The notes under the pieces were generated by a model that saw only the letters and a program-made list of their open reading frames with translations, did not search any database and had not been told where the DNA came from. Position numbers and translations under genes: made by a program. Below are positions 12,465 to 17,420 of a stretch of 17,420 nt of DNA, in pieces; position 1 is the stretch's first letter, and every line of letters begins with the position of its first letter. This DNA is from an uncultured Oscillibacter sp. (GTDB taxonomy: Bacteria; Bacillota; Clostridia; Oscillospirales; Oscillospiraceae): assembly GCF_900546705.1 (NCBI RefSeq), contig NZ_URDP01000042.1:1-17420 (forward strand), given 5' to 3'.

Positions 12465-13163
12465 TTGCTGGAAGAATTCAAGGAATCGCTGGTGGGTGAG
12501 CTGGGAAACAAAACCGCTTTTACCATCCCGGTGCTGGGCGGCATTCCGGTGGCCGACTCCGTGGTGGTCACCTGGATCATCATGGCGCTGCTGGTGGTAT
12601 GCTCCTGGCTGCTGACCCGAAAGCTCAGCGTACGCAGTCCCGGCAAGGTGCAATCGGCGCTGGAGTGGGCAGTGCAGTTTTTAAGCGGCTTTGTCAAAAC
12701 CAACATCGGCCCCCACTGGCGCCCCTTCGTCCCCTGGCTGGGCACAGTGGCCCTGTACATCGGCATTTCCAATCTGATCGGCATCTTCGGCCTGACGCCC
12801 CCCACCAAGGACATCAGCGTCACCGCCGCCCTGGCAGTGATGAGCATGCTGCTGATCTACGGGTCCCAGTTCCGCTACAACGGACCGCTGGGCGGACTGA
12901 AGAAATTTGCCGAGCCCATGCCGCTGCTGCTGCCCATCAATCTGATGGAGGTTCTCATTCGCCCCCTGGCCCTGTGCATGCGTCTGTTCGGCAACATCCT
13001 GGGAGCCTACATCATTATGGAGATGCTCAAGTTCGTGGCGCCGGTGATTCTGCCCGCCGTATTCAGCATCTACTTTGACCTGTTCGACGGCCTGATCCAG
13101 ACCGTGGTCTTTGTGTTCCTCACCACACTGTTTACCGGTGAGGGCATCAAAGACGAGGCGTAA
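12465..13163 (+). CDS. atpB: F-type ATP synthase subunit a
   Basis: Membrane stator subunit that forms the two ion half-channels next to the c-ring. It is about 232 residues with five to six membrane helices; the first is about 31-49. Typical markers are GLTPPTKDISVT (109-120) and LMEVLIRPLALCMRLFGNILGAY, where Arg173 is the essential arginine facing the c-ring carboxylate. Start: GAGGTGA (12451-12457) is 7 nt before a TTG at 12465 and only 1 nt before an in-frame GTG at 12459, so TTG is preferred; the GTG would add two residues. It heads the atpBEFHAGD series, 40 nt before atpE. No atpI-like gene precedes it. Confidence 0.93.
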   Translation: MLEEFKESLVGELGNKTAFTIPVLGGIPVADSVVVTWIIMALLVVCSWLLTRKLSVRSPGKVQSALEWAVQFLSGFVKTNIGPHWRPFVPWLGTVALYIGISNLIGIFGLTPPTKDISVTAALAVMSMLLIYGSQFRYNGPLGGLKKFAEPMPLLLPINLMEVLIRPLALCMRLFGNILGAYIIMEMLKFVAPVILPAVFSIYFDLFDGLIQTVVFVFLTTLFTGEGIKDEA

Positions 13164-13203
13164 CGAAAAATTCAACGCAAAGAAATCTGAGGAGGAAATT
13201 ACT

Positions 13204-13422
13204 ATGTCTATCGGTATCATCGCTGCGGCTGTGGCCGTCTTCACCGGCATCGGCGCCGGAATCGGCATCGGCTTTGCCACCGGCAAGGCCAGCGAGGCCA
13301 TTGCCCGTCAGCCGGAGGCCGCCGGCAAAATCAACAGCGCCCTGCTGCTGGGCTGCGCCCTGGCAGAAGGCACCGCCATCTTCGGCTTCATCACTGCCCT
13401 GCTGATTATCTTCATGGGTTAA
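13204..13422 (+). CDS. atpE: F-type ATP synthase subunit c
   Basis: A 72-residue hairpin of two membrane helices that forms the rotating ring. The polar loop is ARQPEA (34-39). The ion-carrying residue is Glu55 in ALAEGTAIFGF. In sodium-type c subunits (Ilyobacter, Acetobacterium) a Gln in helix 1 and a Ser right after the Glu help to bind sodium. Here the equivalent positions are Ile22 (GIGIGFATGK) and Gly56, so proton coupling is more likely. The ATG at 13204 has GGAGG 8 nt upstream; the frame is open further upstream but would overlap atpB. Confidence 0.95.
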   Translation: MSIGIIAAAVAVFTGIGAGIGIGFATGKASEAIARQPEAAGKINSALLLGCALAEGTAIFGFITALLIIFMG

Positions 13423-13435
13423 GGGGGCGGCTCCA

Positions 13436-13924
13436 GTGCTGGAATTTGAGCCCTCCACCATCGTCTTTACCATCATCAACCTGCTGGTGCTCTATTTCAT
13501 TTTGCGCCGGCTGCTCTTCGGCCGGGTCAACGCCGTGCTGGAGCAGCGGGCCGCTCTGGTAAAAAACGAGCTTGCCTCCGCCGAGGCCAGCAACCGGCAG
13601 GCCCAGGACCTGAAAGCCCAGTACGAGGACAAGCTGACCGACGCCCGGCATGAGGCGGCCAAGATCGTAGCCGACGCCCAGAACCGGGCCCAGCGGGCCT
13701 ATGAGGCCAGGATGGCCGACATCGAAACCGACACCAAGAAGCTCCGCGCCGAAGCGGAGGCCCAGATCTCCGAAGAGCGGGAAGCCATGCTCCGCAGTGC
13801 CCGCAGTGAGGTGGCCTCCCTGGCGCTGCTGGCCGCCTCCAAGGTGGCCCAGAAGTCCATGGACGGTGCCGACGACCGGGCGCTGGTGGACGCATTTTTG
13901 ACGGAAGTAGGTGAACCCTCATGA
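13436..13924 (+). CDS. atpF: F-type ATP synthase subunit b
   Basis: A 162-residue peripheral stalk subunit. It has one N-terminal membrane helix (about 8-27, STIVFTIINLLVLYFIL), then a long charged helix (about 30-145) rich in Ala, Glu, Arg and Gln that forms the dimeric coiled coil reaching the F1 head. It starts with GTG at 13436, 13 nt after the atpE stop, with a GGGGGCGG ribosome binding site. Its stop overlaps the atpH start by 4 bp (ATGA). Length and order are normal for a bacterial homodimeric b subunit. Confidence 0.94.
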   Translation: MLEFEPSTIVFTIINLLVLYFILRRLLFGRVNAVLEQRAALVKNELASAEASNRQAQDLKAQYEDKLTDARHEAAKIVADAQNRAQRAYEARMADIETDTKKLRAEAEAQISEEREAMLRSARSEVASLALLAASKVAQKSMDGADDRALVDAFLTEVGEPS

Positions 13925-14445
13925 GCGAGCTGGCCCGGCGCTACGCCCAGGCCCTCTACGGGGTATCTCCGGACGAGGACGCCCTGCGAAAGACCGCCGG
14001 GGCACTGATGGGGGACCCGGCTTTATGGGAGGCCCTGATCTCCCCGGCGGTACAGCCGGAGGAAAAGTGCCGCGTACTGGACCGGCTGCCCATGCTGGAA
14101 GGCCGCGGGCCGCTGCTGCGGTTTTACCGCCTGCTGGCCCAAAAAGGGCGCATGGCGCTGCTGTCCGATATTTTGGACGCGTTTGACGACGCGGCGATGG
14201 CCGCCCGGGGCTGTGCCCGGTGCGTGCTCACCTGCGTCCGCGTCCCCGGCGAGGCGGAGCTTGAGCGGCTCCGCCTTGCCCTGTGCAGACTGCACGGGAA
14301 ACAGGATGTCCGTTTTGACATCCGCAAAGACCCCTCGCTGCTGGGCGGCTTCATTCTGTCCATCGAGGGCGTCACCTATGACAAGAGCGTCCGCGGGGCG
14401 CTCAAGGGCCTGGAACGGCAGTTGGAAGAGAGGCGAATGGCATGA
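13921..14445 (+). CDS. atpH: F-type ATP synthase subunit delta
   Basis: A 174-residue subunit that joins the top of F1 to subunit b. The N-terminal helical domain starts with ELARRYAQALYG (3-14). The C-terminal domain ends with the family's recognisable DPSLLGGFILSIEG (137-150) and a terminal helix. A cysteine group, Cys98, Cys101 and Cys105, with Cys122 further on, is unusual for a normally cysteine-poor subunit. Start and stop both overlap neighbours by 4 bp (ATGA), so translation is coupled with atpF and atpA. Confidence 0.93.
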   Translation: MSELARRYAQALYGVSPDEDALRKTAGALMGDPALWEALISPAVQPEEKCRVLDRLPMLEGRGPLLRFYRLLAQKGRMALLSDILDAFDDAAMAARGCARCVLTCVRVPGEAELERLRLALCRLHGKQDVRFDIRKDPSLLGGFILSIEGVTYDKSVRGALKGLERQLEERRMA

Positions 14446-15962
14446 ATACCAAACCGGAAGAAATTGTCTCCATCCTGCGGGAGGAGATTGCGGATTATGA
14501 CACCCGGGTCCGCCGGGACGAGACCGGCACGGTCCTCAAAGCAGGCGACGGCATTGCCACCGTCTACGGTCTGGACAAGGCGGTATACGGCGAGCTGGTA
14601 GAACTGGACACCGGCGTCAAGGGCATGGTGATGAACCTGGCCCGGGACAGTGTGGGCGTAGTGCTGCTGGGCAGTGAGGCCGGCGTGAAGGAGGGCACGG
14701 TGGTGCGCCGCACCGGGCACGCCGCCGACGTGCCTGTAGGCGACGGCCTCATCGGCCGGGTGGTGGATGTGCTGGGCCGTCCCATTGACGGTCTGGGTCC
14801 CATCCAGACCACCGAGACCCGTCCCATTGAGCATGAGGCCAGCGGCGTGGTCACCCGGGAGCCGGTGACGGTTCCCCTCCAGACCGGCATTCTGGCCATC
14901 GACGCCATGGTGCCCATCGGCCGGGGACAGCGGGAGCTGATTATCGGCGACCGCCAGACCGGCAAGACCTCCATTGCGGTGGATACCATCCTCAACCAGA
15001 AGGGACAGGATGTGATCTGCATCTACGTGGCCATCGGGCAGAAGGCCTCCACCGTGGCCCGTATTCAGGATATCCTGAAAAAGCACGGGGCCATGGACTA
15101 CTCCATCATCGTCTCCTCCACCGCCAGCGAATCCGCGCCCTTGCAGTACATCGCCCCCTACTCCGGCGCAGCCATGGGCGAGTACTTCATGAGCAAGGGC
15201 AAGGACGTGCTCATCGTCTACGACGATTTGAGCAAGCACGCAGTGGCCTACCGTACCCTGTCGCTGCTGCTGGGACGGTCCCCCGGCCGGGAGGCCTACC
15301 CCGGCGACGTGTTCTACCTGCACTCCCGCCTGCTGGAGCGGGCGTGCCGCCTGACCAAGGAATACGGCGGCGGCTCCATGACCGCCCTGCCCATCATCGA
15401 AACCCAGGCCGGCGATGTGTCGGCCTACATCCCCACCAACGTCATCTCCATCACCGACGGCCAGATCTATCTGGAGACCAACCTGTTCTTCTCCGGCCAG
15501 CGTCCCGCCGTCAACGTGGGCTTGTCCGTGTCCCGTGTGGGCGGCGCGGCCCAGACCCGGGCCATCAAAAAGACCGCCGGCACGCTGCGGATTGATCTGG
15601 CCCGGTTCCGGGAGCTGGAGGTGTTCACCCAGTTCGCCTCCGACCTGGACCCCGCCACCCAGCAGACCCTGGACCACGGCCGCCGGCTGCTGGAACTTTT
15701 GAAGCAGCCCCTCTATCACCCCATGTCCGTGAGCCGTCAGGCCATCATCCTCTATGTGGCCACCAACGGTCTGGTGGACGACGTGCCCCTGGACAAGGTG
15801 CGTCAGTTTGTGCTGGACTTTGCCGATGAGATGGAGGCGGAGCACGCCGACGTGACGGAGGAGATCCAGTCCACCGGAAACCTGAGCGGCCCCGCGGTGG
15901 AAACCATCCGCGCCGCATTGGACGAGGCCAAGAAACGGGAGTGTGCCGCATGGCAGGCGTAA
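14442..15962 (+). CDS. atpA: F-type ATP synthase subunit alpha
   Basis: A 506-residue regulatory nucleotide-binding subunit of the F1 hexamer, full length. It has a beta-barrel N-domain (about 25-95), Walker A GDRQTGKT (169-176), and the conserved VGLSVSRVGGAAQ segment where Arg365 is the arginine that completes the catalytic site of beta. The C-terminal helical domain is about 380-506. The ATG overlaps the atpH stop by 4 bp, and the gene end overlaps atpG by 13 bp. No unusual substitutions are seen in the nucleotide-binding motifs. Confidence 0.97.
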   Translation: MNTKPEEIVSILREEIADYDTRVRRDETGTVLKAGDGIATVYGLDKAVYGELVELDTGVKGMVMNLARDSVGVVLLGSEAGVKEGTVVRRTGHAADVPVGDGLIGRVVDVLGRPIDGLGPIQTTETRPIEHEASGVVTREPVTVPLQTGILAIDAMVPIGRGQRELIIGDRQTGKTSIAVDTILNQKGQDVICIYVAIGQKASTVARIQDILKKHGAMDYSIIVSSTASESAPLQYIAPYSGAAMGEYFMSKGKDVLIVYDDLSKHAVAYRTLSLLLGRSPGREAYPGDVFYLHSRLLERACRLTKEYGGGSMTALPIIETQAGDVSAYIPTNVISITDGQIYLETNLFFSGQRPAVNVGLSVSRVGGAAQTRAIKKTAGTLRIDLARFRELEVFTQFASDLDPATQQTLDHGRRLLELLKQPLYHPMSVSRQAIILYVATNGLVDDVPLDKVRQFVLDFADEMEAEHADVTEEIQSTGNLSGPAVETIRAALDEAKKRECAAWQA

Positions 15963-16831
15963 AGGAGATCCGCACCCACATCAAGAGCGTGGAGCAGACG
16001 CTGAAGATCACCAACGCCATGTATCTGATCTCCTCTTCCAATCTGCGTAAGGCCCGCAAGCAGCTCAACGATGTGGAGCCCTATTTCAACAAGATCTGCA
16101 CCACCATTTCCGACATTCTTCATCACTCCCCGGAGATCCGCCATCCCTTTTTCGACAAGCGGCCGGAGATCCCCCCGGAGCAGCGAAAGGTGGGCTATAT
16201 CGTGGTCACCGGCGACAAGGGCCTGGCCGGTGCCTACAACCACAACATCCTCAAGCTGGCAGAGACGTATCTCAGCCGGACGGCCAATCCCAGCCTCTTT
16301 GTGGTGGGCCAGGTGGGCCGGGCCTACTTCCAGGAACACGGCATCCCCATCGATGTGGAGTTTCTCTACACCGCCCAGGACCCCACCCTGGCCCGGGCCC
16401 GGGACATTGCCGAGCTGATGCTGGACCTGTTTGCCGCCCGGCAGCTGGATGAGGTCTATGTCTTCTTCACCCGGATGGTGAACTCCTTCCAGATGGAGCC
16501 CACCGTCCAGAAGCTCCTGCCTCTGGACGCGGATGCCTTCCCCAAGTATGAGGCCAACCGGGACGCCTACAACCGGGACGTGACCTACGTGCCCTCCGTG
16601 AAGGCGGTCATGGACCGTCTGGCCCCCGGCTACGTCAAGGGCGACCTCTTCGGCGCGCTGGTGGAGTCCTACTGCTCCGAACAGAACGCCCGCATGACCG
16701 CTATGAAGTCCTCCAGCGACAGCGCCCGGGAGATGCTGCGGAGCCTGAACCTGTCCTTCAACCGGGCCCGTCAAGCCGCCATCACCCAGGAGATCACCGA
16801 GGTGGCAGGCGGTGCCCAGGCGGCACTGTGA
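15950..16831 (+). CDS. atpG: F-type ATP synthase subunit gamma
   Basis: A 293-residue central shaft that rotates inside the alpha-beta ring. The N-terminal helix starts GVKEIRTHIKSVEQTLKITNAM. Where many species have MVAxxKLRKA this one reads MYLISSSNLRKA (24-35). The central Rossmann-like domain begins VGYIVVTGDKGLAGAYN, and the C-terminal helix ends with AMKSSSDSAREML and NRARQAAITQEITEVAGGA, both typical. The ATG at 15950 is chosen because GGGAG lies 8 nt upstream and homologues begin here; an in-frame GTG three codons earlier is less likely. It overlaps the atpA end by 13 bp and is followed by a 48-nt gap before atpD. Confidence 0.95.
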   Translation: MAGVKEIRTHIKSVEQTLKITNAMYLISSSNLRKARKQLNDVEPYFNKICTTISDILHHSPEIRHPFFDKRPEIPPEQRKVGYIVVTGDKGLAGAYNHNILKLAETYLSRTANPSLFVVGQVGRAYFQEHGIPIDVEFLYTAQDPTLARARDIAELMLDLFAARQLDEVYVFFTRMVNSFQMEPTVQKLLPLDADAFPKYEANRDAYNRDVTYVPSVKAVMDRLAPGYVKGDLFGALVESYCSEQNARMTAMKSSSDSAREMLRSLNLSFNRARQAAITQEITEVAGGAQAAL

Positions 16832-16879
16832 TGCCTCATGTCAATGCAAGTATATGAACACCCGAAAGGGGAGTATAAG

Positions 16880-17420
<541 letters not shown>

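Noticed and set aside
14376..15845. A 489-codon minus-strand frame opposite atpA
   Set aside because: Antisense shadow of a highly conserved gene, with a repetitive His/Gly/Gln composition.

Overview
The window reads as chromosomal DNA from a high-GC, Gram-positive-type anaerobe, most likely a member of Clostridia close to Oscillospiraceae (Flavonifractor, Lawsonibacter or Intestinimonas-like). The basis is strong AGGAGG-type ribosome binding sites, a CIRCE (HrcA) operator, SLH-domain surface anchoring, a clostridial type arsR-permease-thioredoxin cassette and a standard F-type ATP synthase operon with GC-rich third codon positions. The taxonomic placement is inference from these features.

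Layout from left to right. 1-255: a gene-free, AT-richer end closed by a strong terminator. 256-4220 (minus strand): a MarR repressor followed by the two halves of a heterodimeric ABC exporter, in one overlapping operon. It starts at a near-consensus promoter whose start region carries two perfect 12-bp palindromes. 4462-4899 (minus): a lone Hsp20 chaperone with CIRCE overlapping its -35 box and a leader that may mask the ribosome binding site. 5220-6375 (plus): an ArsR-family metalloid-type repressor, an internally deleted DUF318/ArsP-like permease and a CxxC thioredoxin-like protein, with the same ATCAA-N6-TTGAT operator before both the repressor and the permease. 6454-9627 (minus): a 1057-residue secreted, SLH-anchored protein with GLUG-type repeats and a purple-acid-phosphatase-like catalytic domain. 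9978-12281 (minus): a CitA/DcuS-type sensor kinase and its CitB/DctR-type response regulator, abutting with no gap. 12465 to the right edge (plus): atpB-atpE-atpF-atpH-atpA-atpG-atpD, with atpD cut by the window edge.

Most genes are ordinary housekeeping or accessory functions. The most unusual observation is the permease: its first about 95 residues match the beginning of the roughly 300-350-residue permease family and the remainder matches the extreme C-terminal part, joined in frame at an LLGTV sequence that occurs in similar form at both places in full-length relatives. The sequence therefore looks like a clean in-frame deletion of the core, including the conserved cysteine region, with both neighbours of the cassette left intact. 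Other points worth checking are the candidate RNA thermometer before Hsp20, an 11-bp direct repeat spaced 22 bp next to CIRCE, and the repeated ArsR operators. I did not find a convincing wholly new system, CRISPR array, insertion sequence or RNA gene.
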